NCBI RefSeq assembly: GCF_014633365.1
Contig: NC_068343.1
Location: 24,149,307 to 24,213,306, forward strand
Length of the DNA: 64,000 nucleotides
Direction of reading: 5' to 3'
Origin: Diospyros lotus
Lineage: Eukaryota > Streptophyta > Magnoliopsida > Ericales > Ebenaceae
Shown here: in pieces, positions 1-11,188 of the stretch
Position numbering within the stretch: position 1 is the first letter of the stretch
Layout of the letters: every line of letters starts with the position of its first letter
Translations under genes and position numbers: made by a program
The notes under the pieces: model-generated
The model's input: only the letters and a program-made list of their open reading frames with translations
Database searches by the model: none
Told to the model about the DNA's origin: nothing

Positions 1-2503
1 TTTAAGCATCGTTATGGAAATTAATTTGAGCATTAGGAGAGGTATTAAAATTAGAGAAATTCCCAAGTGTATTAAGAAGGAATTATGGGGACCAAATGTG
101 TAATATACACATATTAAATACATATTATATATATAAATATACATGCGTGTGCGTTCGCGTGACGGGCAGGGGAGGTTTCAAGGTTTCTGTCTGTGCGCGT
201 GAGAGCATTTTTGTAGAGAGTTGTCGAGAGATGGAGTAGTGCCCAAGTCGCATTCGGCTATATATATAGAGAGAGAAAGAGAGATTGAAGGAGAGAAAGA
301 GGGAGAGCCTCGGCCATGGCAGCAAGCTGGCCGAGAGTTCGTGTTGCAGTGGCCGAAAATAAAAGAGGGAGAAAGAGAGAGCAAGAGTGATAGATCGGAA
401 GAGGGATAGAGAGGGAGAGGAGGCTGGCCGAAGGAGGAAGCAACGGAGGCGGCTATTCATGGCCGACGCGAAGCTCGAAAGCGAGCAGGGGCGGAGCAAC
501 AGCTACGAGCAGGCTTGTCTGCGAGAATGGCAACTCGGTGGCACCAGGAGGCGCCCGGATGCGGAGGCGACGAGAAGCAGGAGATGCCGATCGGTGGCCG
601 GCCATTGGCAGAGCAGCAGCAAGCTGCAACTGCCATAGCCACAAGCCCAAGCTCTAGCAACTTGAGCGAAGTAGGGGCGGCCGGTTGTGTGTGCGGGGAG
701 CTAGGCAGTCGGATGGTGTGGTCGGCAAGGCCGGTGGCGGCCAGGGAAGATGGCCGCGATGGCCAATGACGGGCGGAGCAACCATGGAGGCGGCTGGGCA
801 TGTCTGGTGCGCAGGTCGCGCACGAAGGAAGAAGAAGGTGCAAAGGTTGAAGATGAAAGAAAAAAAGAAGAAAATGAAAAATAGAAAAGAAAAGGAAAAA
901 AAAAAAGAAAAAAAAAGGGGAAATAAATGTAAAAAAAATTCCAGAAAATGTGGGAAAAAATCCTAGGAAAATAGGAATGGAGATTTAATAATATTCTAGA
1001 GATTTTTGCTAGAAAAATTGTTTGGGTATGCATTTTGAGGTGATGCATAAAAATTGAGATATCGCACAAGAATCGAGGTAATGTGCAAAAATTGAGGTAG
1101 TGTGCGAGAATCGAGTATTTGTACAACAGTCGAGATTGGTCACTCATTTTGAGGTTAGGACACGTGTACCAAGGCAGCTTGAGAGGCAAAGTTAAGGTAA
1201 GTAAAAATTTCTTAGAAATTCCAGTAAATTAGGAATGTTATTTTATGAGTTATTATAGAGAAATATTCGAGGATATGCCTAAAAAATTATTTAGTGAGAA
1301 ATTATTACAGAATTATTTAGTGAGGAAAATGTTTAAGGAATTATTAAGGAAAATAGAAGAAATAGAGGGAAATTAAGAGTAAATTAGAAAAGGAATATAA
1401 TATTGATTTATTGAATAAATATGATGGTCGAGGTACGTTGAGGATTAGAATTGAGTACGTTAGAAGTTTGGTACAAGAATTGAGATGTTATGAGATGCGT
1501 ATGAGGTAAGTAGAATTTGGATTTATGGAAAATGCTTTGTTCGTAAGTGGTACTTACCAAATTGAATTTAGTTCTATGAAAATGTTTGATTTGAAAGTGG
1601 TTTTCCAAAACCCATTTTGATGTAAATGATTTTATCATATTGTCATGTCTTGATGTGAATATGTCATGTAGATTACATTTACATATATTGATGATGAAAT
1701 GTGCATACATTCACGATGATATTATTGATCATGCATCGCATAAAGGGCTTGCGATTATGAACTGGCATCGCTGCTCTACCAAGGGTGCACCCATACACCT
1801 CGGCCCGGGAAAGGAGCTGTAAAAATGGGGAGCAGCAGTTGGGTGCGGTTGACTCAAGTCGAAAATGATGAGGACATTTTTCATTTTGCATACATGCACA
1901 AAAATAATTTTTGTACCCTTATTTAGATGGTTCATCATCTAATTGGACTTTGCCCCTAGAATATTCAAACGTTCAAGATGGAGATTGTAGCAGGTACGAG
2001 GATGAATGAGGCATGAATTGGAACTTTCCAAGTGCGCGATGAATAAATGATGAAATGAATGTATGTAATGTAGCCCATGTGTTTAAGTTCTGCTACTTTG
2101 AAATCTGAACTTTTTGAAAGCCCATGATGTAAGATATGAGTATGAGGAACGATGATGTATAACTTTATGGTTAATGATGATGTATAACCTGATTTAGGGT
2201 TGATGTTAGTTGAGGACTTATGTTATGTTTTAAGTCATTGATGAATAGCCTTGCATTGGGAATTAAGTTTGAGAAACGGTGACGTAAAGAACTGATTTAT
2301 GATTAATGTTAACGTAAGATGTCAGGTTCGATTCTAGCTTCCGCAATAGATGTATGTGATTATTCTCTCATTAGAGATAAATGTATGGAGATTCTGGGAT
2401 GGATGCGAGGAATGATGTGATTTGGGATTAGTTTGAAAAGAAAAAATTTATCGTCCCAGAATTATCCCAAGAATTAACGCGCCCAAGAAAGCGGGGCGTT
2501 ACA
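1..2503 (+). mobile_element. Ty3/gypsy-type LTR, left end outside window
   Basis: This is a long non-coding LTR in plus orientation, cut by the window edge. Its end GGGGCGTTACA at 2493-2503 matches the end of the LTR at 53711-53721. Several blocks are shared with the LTRs at 42515-44697 and 60522-63173: the block around 1640-1700 (TCATGTCTTGATGTGAATATG), the block at 1772-1830 (AAGGGTGCACCCATACACC) and the block near 1920-1950 (TTCATCATCTAA). A TATA-like run lies at about 258-270 and is followed by a GA-rich and GC-rich leader. No primer-binding site follows base 2503, so it is probably a solo LTR. Family knowledge: Tekay/Del-like gypsy LTRs have this length and these TGTAA...TTACA ends; the lineage call is inference. 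Confidence 0.7.
290..840. other. GC-rich block inside the left LTR
   Basis: About 550 bases are clearly richer in G and C than the AT-rich DNA around them, with CpG and CAG/GCC-type words. They follow a TATA-like run at 258-270, so they could be the transcribed leader (R/U5) of the LTR. Overlapping open frames up to about 160 codons exist on both strands (for example minus 701-1189 and minus 457-843). None contains a recognisable domain, and the open frames follow from base composition. A polypurine run (about 840-960) ends the block. A captured host fragment cannot be excluded. Confidence 0.5.
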
Positions 2504-3194
2504 ATCGACATCTTGGTCCAAATGATGAAAACGATTAACATGCTCTTGGAACTGTTGGCAGATTAGATTTAGAATTCACAAACTTTTGTTTAATTGCTCC
2601 ATTTTCTCCATTTCATTAAAACCATTTTGAGATTCTTTTTAAGAACAATACTTTTGAACACAAATCATAATTTTCAACCTTTAATAAATTTCAATTGGTT
2701 TAAACGATAGTTTTAGATTTTTATAGAGATTAATTTTTGGTTGGAAGAACAAGAATTTAAAAAACTTATATCAACTTATATCAAATGAAAGAAATATGGT
2801 TTTCATCATCAAAACCAAAACAAAGAGCAAAATATCAATGCATGCCTTGGATATTTATAGTCTTAGCTTTTTTTAATGCACTTTCTGAGTTGTCTAGAGG
2901 ATAAAACAAGTAAAGCTGCAAACCTGCAAGATATTTCTATTCTTTCTTATTCCAATGGTTAGATTGTTTTATTGATGTTCAAATATTGTTAACTTACATC
3001 TAAGATAGTTCAGATGTCATTTAATAATAGTCTGATTGTCTGAAACTAAAAGTTGAGCGCATTTAATGTTGTAGTGTTTGTAACGGCTAGTTTTTTGAAT
3101 TTCAACATAGCATTAGTTGAGTTAACTAGGTATTACTCGAGTAAGCTTAAACGTTAGTCAATTAAGGTTAGATGTTACTTTATTATTGAAAGAT
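2504..3194. mobile_element. Copia-like LTR fragments (same broad type as element K)
   Basis: Bases 2805-2839 read on the minus strand as TGATATTTTGCTCTTTG followed by a GTTTTGATGATG word. This is the start of the copia LTR found at 18979, so about 2504-2839 is the beginning of such an LTR in minus orientation, cut at 2504 by the neighbouring gypsy LTR. From about 3060 the text GTAACGGCTAGTTTTTTGAA matches the plus-strand U3 of element K (near 19924). The two parts therefore lie in opposite orientation. No coding remains are seen. Confidence 0.5.
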
Positions 3195-5075
3195 ATTTGT
3201 AATGACCTGGAGGTCCAATACAAAGCTCTGTCACCAAACTACGAGGGCCCGCCTCTGAAAGTCCCTCTAGCAAAGGAATTCCAAGGGAAAGTCCACACAA
3301 GATGGGATCAAAGTGTAACTCAAACAAGGTTACTCACACCTTTAACAATAATTAGTAATGATTCCATTATTTTTCATACAAAACAAAATAAACATAACCA
3401 TTTACATTCCCTTAGGCTGCCCCAAGGGAGATACAATAAGCCCAAATAACAAAAGGTACCACCACTGGCATGACACAAACTAATAATGCCCCCAAGACTC
3501 TCTATTCAGGTGAGCTCTGTACACATCTAATCCAATAGACCATGCCACGCTAGGACTCTTCTCATCCTCTAATTTACCTATACTAGGAATGATGTAAAGA
3601 GAAAGAATGAGCCATAAGGCTTAGCAAGTATAACACAATGAAATGGAGCATGAGATATATCATAATAGAGACTCAATAAGCAACAACCAGCAATACATGA
3701 TAGGACCTTCACATAGAGTACTACTGACAAAATAGGAACAAGGTGCACCACGAGAAAGACATATCGAGAATCATTATAATCCCCTCAACTATCAAGCTTC
3801 CACCATAATCTAGGTACAATTTGCTGACTCTACTAACACGCAGTCTCCAGAACCCACATAATGCTATAAGCACCATACTCATTGTCTTGCAGTAACATGA
3901 TAATCATGCCACAAGGCACCCTACCCTGGACCCATAAATCCCAGCCATTCTACGATGCTATCACACATCTACGGTACCACACGCTAAGCATGTAGTGGTC
4001 CCACCATAATAGTACCCTCAACCTGCTCTCAACTCTAGGATACAAGCACATGTCTATGGTACCACAACCACACAGTGCACACAAGTCCATATCCCTATGC
4101 TATAAGCCCAGTAATATTGGACACTCAGGGCCAGACAACTCCACTCCCAAGCCAATGCCCGAGGCAAGTTTGCTCCACACAAGGTTTACATACATATCAA
4201 CTAACTCTTGGGGCCAGACAACTCAACTCCAGGTTGACACCTGAGGCCAGCTAGCTCCACCCAAGGTTTATGTACACATTGACTGACACTTGGGGCCAGG
4301 CATCTCAACTCCAGGTTGACACCTGAGGCCAACCAGCTCCACCCAAGGTCTATGTACACACTGACTAACACTTAGGGTCAGACAGCTCAACTCCAGGTTA
4401 ACACCTGAGGCCAGCTAGCTCCACCAAAGGTCTATACATGACTCATGCCACAAGGCCATTGAGGCTAAATAGCTCAACACCCAGGGTATGCTCCTATTCG
4501 TATGCAACCCTAGAGGCCAATCAACTCCACTCAATGCCTTAGCTCACCCATATAGCATGCCTAAATTAACATATATAAGCAAGCTTTTAATATATCACCA
4601 AATTAACAAACTCGTGTAACCCCAAATCATGCCCCTAACCATAGCCAATAATGCCCAAATAATCCCTTAAGAGCATATAAACATTCTTAGGGATCATGGA
4701 GAAATCACCCCAAACTCATCCTTTTAACATAAGCCTCTCATGAACCCCAACTCCTCTAGACATCTTTTGGAACCAAGATGAAACCATTCAAAACTCATCC
4801 AAATAATTCATATTCTATACCCAATTGAAGCTTATCAAGCCTAGTTTATAATATATCAAACGAATCTCAAATCTGAGTTTTATACTAGAAGTTATGCCCC
4901 GAAAGGTAGAGCATGCGTAGGCTGTCACAGGGCAGAAATGATCGACCGCCCAACAAAAATGGTCGATAGATGCTGTAACCGGTCGACCATTTCCTCCTAA
5001 ACTATCGATCAACAATAGCTAAAAACCCTCCCGAGACACACCCAATGCAACACAAATGGTGGAAAAACACACACA
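3195..5075 (-). mobile_element. Minus-strand Ty3/gypsy LTR fragment
   Basis: The segment starts TGTAATGACCTGG at about 3195. It contains the minus-strand LTR signature near 3600 (an AATGATGTAAAG word, then GAGCCATAAGGCTTAGCAAG), which parallels 9625-9655, 18685-18725 and 58560-58605. It is cut on the right at 5075 by the next element. Bases 4930-5010 hold a cluster of GTCGAC/ATCGAT-type palindromic words. No coding region is present. The gypsy call rests on similarity to the LTRs of element A. Confidence 0.6.
4125..4540. repeat. 82-bp tandem repeat in a gypsy LTR
   Basis: Units begin with CTTGGGGCCAG-type words at 4207, 4289 and 4371, exactly 82 bases apart. A more diverged unit lies upstream at about 4134 and decayed partial units follow to about 4540. 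Each unit holds GGCCAG..CAACTCCAGGTTGACACCTGAGGCCA..AGCTCCACC in short conserved blocks. It is a local expansion inside the LTR. Confidence 0.85.
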
Positions 5076-7730
5076 TGTAGCGACTCGTTAGGGGACCTAG
5101 AATTTATTAGAATTTAATTATGAATTTTAAATTTTTGGATTATGTGATGTTATCAAAATAAATAATTATGGAGTTATTTTTGGATTTAAGAAATAATAAT
5201 TTATGAGGAATGGCATTATTGTAATTTTTGGAGTTATGTAATTAGGTGGAGTTTGGATATATGGAAAATATGGCCTAATATTTAAATGAGGCTAATAAAG
5301 AGAAATTAATCTATGATATTAAGGATTTAAAAATCCTAATGGTGTGAGGTTTAGGTCTTTAGGCGTCCAAGGCTTCCTTGCATATATGGTTGTTAACTCA
5401 CACCGCAGTTAAGACAAGGGGAAGAGGCTAGTAGCAAAGAAGGAGTTATTGCAGAAGGAGAGTTTCTGAGGGAAAACTCTAAGGAATCAACGTAGAGAAT
5501 TCTTGTAGCAGCTTTGTGATTTTATTAAGAGATTCAGGAAAGTTTCTCCATCTTTCTTTGATTTGTTTACGCACGATCCTCTATGGTTCTCCTCTAGGGT
5601 TTATATGAACCCCTTGCATTCTTTTATTTTGTGGTGCAAAGGATTGTTCTTGCATGTTCTTGATATACAAAGGGTCTTTGGAAATTCGTACGATGTTTAT
5701 ATCATATTTTTCTACTCTTAGGGGCTCTGTAAGTTGAGCAATATATATTTATATATGCTTATGTTTATGCATAACAATAGAGTAGTATTTTATAGAGGAT
5801 TGGCTATGGGTTAAACCTTGATGATTCTTGAATTCCCAGCATTGAGCTAAGTCATGATTTATTCTTTATCGTTTGGGATTGGCCTCCCAAAACTTTCTTT
5901 TGGAATGGTGTAGCTTGTAGGGAGTTGATTGATATATATATGTATATATATATAAGCACTTGTTCAGTTGCAAAGAGTGCATTATTCCAAGTGGGCATGA
6001 CTTGTGATTCAATCCATCCTTGTTTGATCCCATTACTCATCCTTTTCAATTGGGTTTGACATCCCAAAGTGTTATTTTGAGTGGTGTAACCATTATAGGT
6101 GAAGTTATACGCATATATATATATATATAGGTGGCTGGAATTGTAGAGACGTGTTCTTCGTAAAGGAGCATCAAATAATAAGTAGGGGCACTGTAGTGGT
6201 TGCACTGTAGCGTTGTTACTATAACACTGAATTTGATTCCAATTAATTTAAGTTTTTTTATAATTTAATTATTCCTTCTTAATAAGTTTTAAAATTAAAT
6301 TCAAAATTGTTATTATTAAAGTTTAATGAGATTTAATGAACACTTATACTTCATAAATAATTCTTAAGTAAGTTTTATACATCTAGCTTATCCTTAATGT
6401 CATAAGACTTGAGATGTATTATATATCATTGAGTTTCAATTAAATTAAATACTATTGGATCCATTACTCCGTATTAATTCTTAAGAGATCTAATATTGGT
6501 TGCCTCAAAATAATTTATCAAATATTCAAAGTTTTAATGTTCTAAAATCCTTAAGACTTATAATTGGAGTTTAATATTACTTTTCAAGTTCAATGAGTGC
6601 TAAGCTAATTGCCTTGATTGAAGAGTAGTAATTAAATTGAGATAAGAGCTAGAGACTTCATGTTCTTATAATCATTCCAAGGTATCAAGTCTCCAATACG
6701 TTGATAACTAAGACACGTGCATTGCATGAGATTGTGATGAGATCTGTTTGAGATATGAGCATTCATGTTGTGTGAGCATTGAGCATTTTATTTATTGTGG
6801 AGCACTACATATTGTGTGCTAACATATTATTTGTGCATTTTTGCATTGAGGCGGCTTATTTCGCGATGGGATCCTTTGAGCTTATTTTGAGATCTTTGAT
6901 TACCAGTAATTAAGGGCATCGTACGGCCATAGCGAGATAATTATTTTTTGCTCATTATTATGGAGTAGGGGTTTTGATCCTAGTGAGTATATGCTTATTT
7001 TTTTTGGTTGCAGGTTCAGCCACAAGCAGGTATGAGTTTATATCTGGGCCTTATGCCTTGAGTTGCATTTAAGATGCATTGAGATTTATGTGGGCCTTAA
7101 GGCTAGTATTTGCATATCTGCATAAGTTGTATTTATTCTGAGTATCATCACATCAGAACCCGTGTAACCATAACAGTTTATTCAAATATATCAAACTCTC
7201 ATTAATGAGATCGATTATAAGAAGAGTTACGATATCCCTCGGTTATGGGATCAGTTTCCCTCAGTTTATATCGAGTTACCTAGTAGTATTGAGATGAGTC
7301 AGTTTTGATGAGTTCGAGATTTCTTTAACTCAACTTACTATTTCTTTCATGCTTGTTACTTGCTGAGTCTTGTGACTCATCTTGTTTTCTTCACCATTCC
7401 AGGTGGCAACAAGGGAGTTCCTAAGGTGGGTCCTAGCAGTGGGAGGTGTTAGATTGTGTACGTGGAGGCCACTCAAAACCTGAAAGATGTCTGGGTCATT
7501 TGGTCATTTGATATTAAGTTATTTAGCTCTGCAATTGTCTTTTATTTTATGAGGGATATTTATATTTGACGTTGTCCAGTTGGGGATTAGTACATTGAGT
7601 GCATTTTACGTTTGAGTTTAGCATGTTGAGATTTATAATTTTAAGTTTTTATGAGAGTTATTATTTGTTTATTAACGTTTATTCTTTATTTCATGTAGCA
7701 CCTCCCTTGGTTTGAAAGGGGGTGTTTACA
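5076..7730 (+). mobile_element. 5' LTR of Ty3/gypsy element F
   Basis: The LTR starts TGTAGCGACTCG at 5076 and ends GGGGGTGTTTACA at 7730. A primer-binding site for initiator tRNA-Met follows directly, which fixes the 3' boundary and the plus orientation. The length is about 2.65 kb, close to the other Tekay-like LTRs here. It contains two diverged copies of a ~174-bp stretch (words near 5872 and 6048), each ending in a TATATA run. No matching 3' LTR is found, so the element is truncated. Confidence 0.8.
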
Positions 7731-7733
7731 AAG

Positions 7734-7750
7734 TTGGTATCAGAGCAAAG
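7734..7750 (+). other. Primer-binding site, tRNA-iMet (element F)
   Basis: TTGGTATCAGAGCAAAG lies three bases after the LTR. It matches the complement of the plant initiator tRNA-Met 3' end (TGGTATCAGAGC core), which primes minus-strand synthesis in many plant gypsy and copia elements. Confidence 0.9.
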
Positions 7751-7875
7751 GTTTGAGTCTGAGTCTCCCGTACATACATCGACAATTGGGTAGAGTTAGG
7801 ACCTGAGTTATTAGTTAGGTAGTTTAGACCCAAATAGATAGAATTTTCTAACCCTATGTGGTGACGCAAGCGACA

Positions 7876-8769
7876 TGAGTAATGAGAGAGGATGACCCCG
7901 TACTCGTAGTTAGTCGGCTATAGTTCCTGATGAGGTTTCTGAGTAGACACATGAGGCATCGAGAGAGTTTACTAGTGATGAGTATCGACAAGGAATGATT
8001 GAGATGCAAGGCATGTTGGGCGGATTGATGCAAATGGTGAACACTATAGCCACTAGCCAAGCGAGGCAAGGGCCTTAGGAGGTAGGAGCTAGTGGAGGAG
8101 TCCCATCAGCAATTCTTAGTAGTACTAGTCACCCTAGTAGCTCCAGTTGCGATGATAGATAGTGGGACCCAGTTGCTGAAGGATTTCATGGCATTCCAAC
8201 CACCTGAGTTCCATGGTGGCACCGATGCGGTCGCAGCGGAGAATTGGATGGTAGCAATTGAGAAGCACCACCGCTCCATTGGATGCTTAGATGATCATTG
8301 AGTTAGACTTAACACCTTTTTGTTTTGAGGAGATGCTGAGAGATGGTGGGAGACAGCCCGCCAGAGATTTGGAGATAGGGAGCCGACTTAGGCCGAGTTC
8401 CAACAGACATTTAATGCAGCCTGCTATCTAGCGTGGGTTGGAGAGAAAAAGACCTATGACTTTATCGAGTTGGTTCAAGGTAACAAGACCGTGGCACAGT
8501 ACGAGGCGGAGTTTACAGCTTTGGCTCGATATGCTCTAGATTTGGTTTCCACCGAGGCGAAAAAGGCCACTACATTTCAAAGAGGACTACATGTTGACAT
8601 TCGCCATGCTTTCGGAGGAGCTCAGTGCGAGGAGTATGCTACACTTGTCCAGCAGGCGTGCGCAGTTGAGAGAGATCGCAATGAATGGAGAGTAACTCAA
8701 GTGAGCAAGAAGGGAGCCGATTCATTTTTTAATGGCAAAAAGAGGAAATGGGCAACTGGGCCAGGGCGT
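7876..8769 (+). pseudogene. Truncated gag of gypsy element F
   Basis: This is the retrotransposon gag (capsid) region just downstream of the LTR and primer site. The upstream part from about 7876 (MSNERG) has several stops. A frameshift lies near 8150. The capsid-like core is readable from 8185 to about 8760 with motifs FQPPEFHGG, AENWMVAIEKH, RWWETARQRF, FIELVQGNKTVAQYEAEF and RGLHVDIRHAF. These fit the Retrotrans_gag family of Tekay/Del-type elements. Stops occur at 8299 and in the following line. The zinc knuckle, protease and pol expected next are missing: the sequence changes abruptly near 8770 to an AT-rich GTCGAC-bearing segment. It is non-functional. Confidence 0.85.
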
Positions 8770-9293
8770 AATTACTCGACTAAGTATCCAACAATTTTTA
8801 CTCAACTACAAAATGTAATTACTCGACCAAGTATAAAATTACTTGATTAAAATTAACTTCTTAGTCGACTAATGGTTTAAATACAAAAACTTGACATTTT
8901 GCTTTTTCATTATTACTCGATTAAGGTTTCTAGTCACTCGACTAGTGAATGAATTACTTGATTAATATTTCTTCTTAGTTAGCTAATGATACAAGTATAG
9001 AAACTTGTCATTTTGTTAATCAGCAAACATCCCACTTAGTCGATTATCATTCTGGTTACTCAATTGATGCTTTTTATTCACATACTCATGTAATGCAATT
9101 GCATAATCGATTAATCCCTTACGTTTTCAGATCTTACTTAATTAAAATGATGATTAGTCGAGTACAACCCTTATTACTCAACTAAAACATTTCCTTATTC
9201 GATTATAAGGATAATTACTTTATTAAGCTCAAGCATTAGTTAATTAATCCTTGAAACCCTACAGTAACACTTTAAGGTTGATAGTATTGAGGT
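8770..9293. other. AT-rich segment with GTCGAC/ACTCGACTAA motif array
   Basis: No coding content is seen. The stretch repeats degenerate words such as ATTACTCGACTAAG, TTAGTCGACTAAT and CACTCGACTAGTG about every 30-60 bases from 8773 to 9240, resembling the motif array in the LTR of element K. It is probably an old LTR piece that once continued to the right: element A is inserted at 9293/9294 with GAGGT here and AAGGT at 41310-41314. Confidence 0.55.
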
Positions 9294-11188
9294 TGTCACG
9301 CCCCAAAATCCGGAGGCGGTGATTTAAAAATTTAAATAAAGACATTTCCGAATTCTCCTTAAGCCCCTTTATATATATATAAAACAGTAATAAGTTACAT
9401 ATCAAACACATTTATCACATCCACTAGGGCTTAATTGTCCAAAATACATAGTAGGTGCACTTTAGATTTACAAAAACATAACATATATTCCTCTGTACCT
9501 CAAAAGTAAAACCCCCAAAGATCTTTCCATTCAGGATTGCCTCTGTACACATCACTACCCCAAAAGGATCTATGCCACTTGAAATAATCTCGAACTTCGC
9601 CTTTCCCCCTAACCTGGAGTGATGTTAAAGTAAGGTGAGCCTCAAGGATCAGCAAGTATATAGAAATAATGGAAAAAGAATATGGGTGGACTCCCCAAAA
9701 CATCATGCATATCGTGTAATACCTTGAAAACATATGTCATTCCCATTTACATAAATGGTACATAATCTATGCCATGTCATATGCCATATCACACACCATG
9801 CCATGTGCTCATATAAAACAAGACCAAACTATAAACATAAGTGCATAGATGCACATATATGGTTCTTTGGGCCCACGAAAGATGCATACACTGGTGCCCA
9901 AGACCCTATATACAAACCTGTCAGTAGCCAAGGATAGGCTACCAAATCAATAATATGAGCCCAAGGCTCTCATGTCAAATCCAGCAACGTCATATCCATC
10001 ATCGTCATCATCATGTAACAAAGCACTCACAATCACATCGCATCGAGCCTCCGACTCTTATATTAAGATCTCATATCATATATCAATGGAAGCCATGCTT
10101 TCTTTCCATCATCACCTGTAACCTCTCCATGCAATGCAACATATAAGGAATTCAATGGCTCTTACAATTTTAACGTGATGTCAAGGTCCATATAAGCCAA
10201 GCATCAAGCCATGCTACGCCCACATAGTAATTCACACATGCGAATGCTCTACATGCATATGCTTGCCTATCATACACAAGTCAACACTCATAGGCCAACT
10301 ATGCCATGCTAGTACTCACGCTCCCAACACATAAAGCATAACCCCCTAATGAATGCAACCCACAACCCAACATTATCATGCAATGCAATATACCAACAAA
10401 CTGAAGCACAACACCACCAAAGGACAATCATTTGGATCCTATCCCATTAAGGTTCAACATCATTCCACAAAAAAATGTAGGGAGAAACAAGCCCTACTTG
10501 GCTATAGAATACAAATACGATATGACACTTTCCAAAGATGGTCATTTATTTCCCAAGAACATCCATTAATGATCTAGAAGAAATTATAGAATATTCAAGA
10601 GGCAATTGAAACAAGGAGATGAAGCAGGACATAGAATATAATTGGTCGATAACCGGAGTTTAAGCAAAGATTAACCAAACTGATACAACGCAATTCAAAT
10701 CCAAATAATTCAAGTAGTACTTCAAAACAAAGCTTGTTAGTTCTAGTTTATGGAGCCAAAGGCAGGTTTCAATTTAGCTATCACTGCAAAAAGTGATGTT
10801 CCAAAAACTAAAGCATAGTTGGATTAGAAGTGAGCAAAAATCTCATATTCAAGCATGCATTTCAAGGAAAATTTGCAAATTCAAGAATTGGCCAAACGGT
10901 TCAAATCATATATCAAATCAAATCTTATCGAGTCTAGATTACAGCGCAAAGAGCATATCTCAAATCGAATATAACCATAGAAAGTTATAGCCAAAAGAGT
11001 GTAAGCTGCGCAATGGCCAAACAATATAATCGACTTTTGAGAAAGATTAGTCAACTATTCTTGGAAAATAGTCGACTTTACACAAGTCGACTCGATAGAG
11101 TGACTGCAAGACTAAGGCTCTGATTAGTCTACTATTGGTAAAAAATAGTCGACATTAGGTAAAAAATAGTTAACTTAACGATACCCAG
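9294..11188 (-). mobile_element. Element A 3' LTR, distal part
   Basis: This is the downstream half of the 3' LTR read on the minus strand. Bases 9294-9880 match 18354-18950 almost word for word (for example AAATAAAGACATTT and AAGATCTTTCC). It carries the shared minus-strand LTR block GGTGAGCCTCAAGG..CAGCAAGTATA at 9630-9660. From about 9890 the second LTR has lost the counterpart. Bases 11030-11180 hold a GTCGAC/TAGTCGACTA array. The LTR is interrupted at 11188 by a solo LTR. Confidence 0.85.

Noticed and set aside
125..843. Overlapping open frames of 60-128 codons on both strands
   Set aside because: They lie in the GA/GC-rich leader of an LTR, overlap each other in several frames and show no motif.
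7734..7750. A tRNA gene at the tRNA-like words
   Set aside because: Only the 3'-end complement is present next to an LTR; no cloverleaf. The same holds at 18337, 20617 and 32568.
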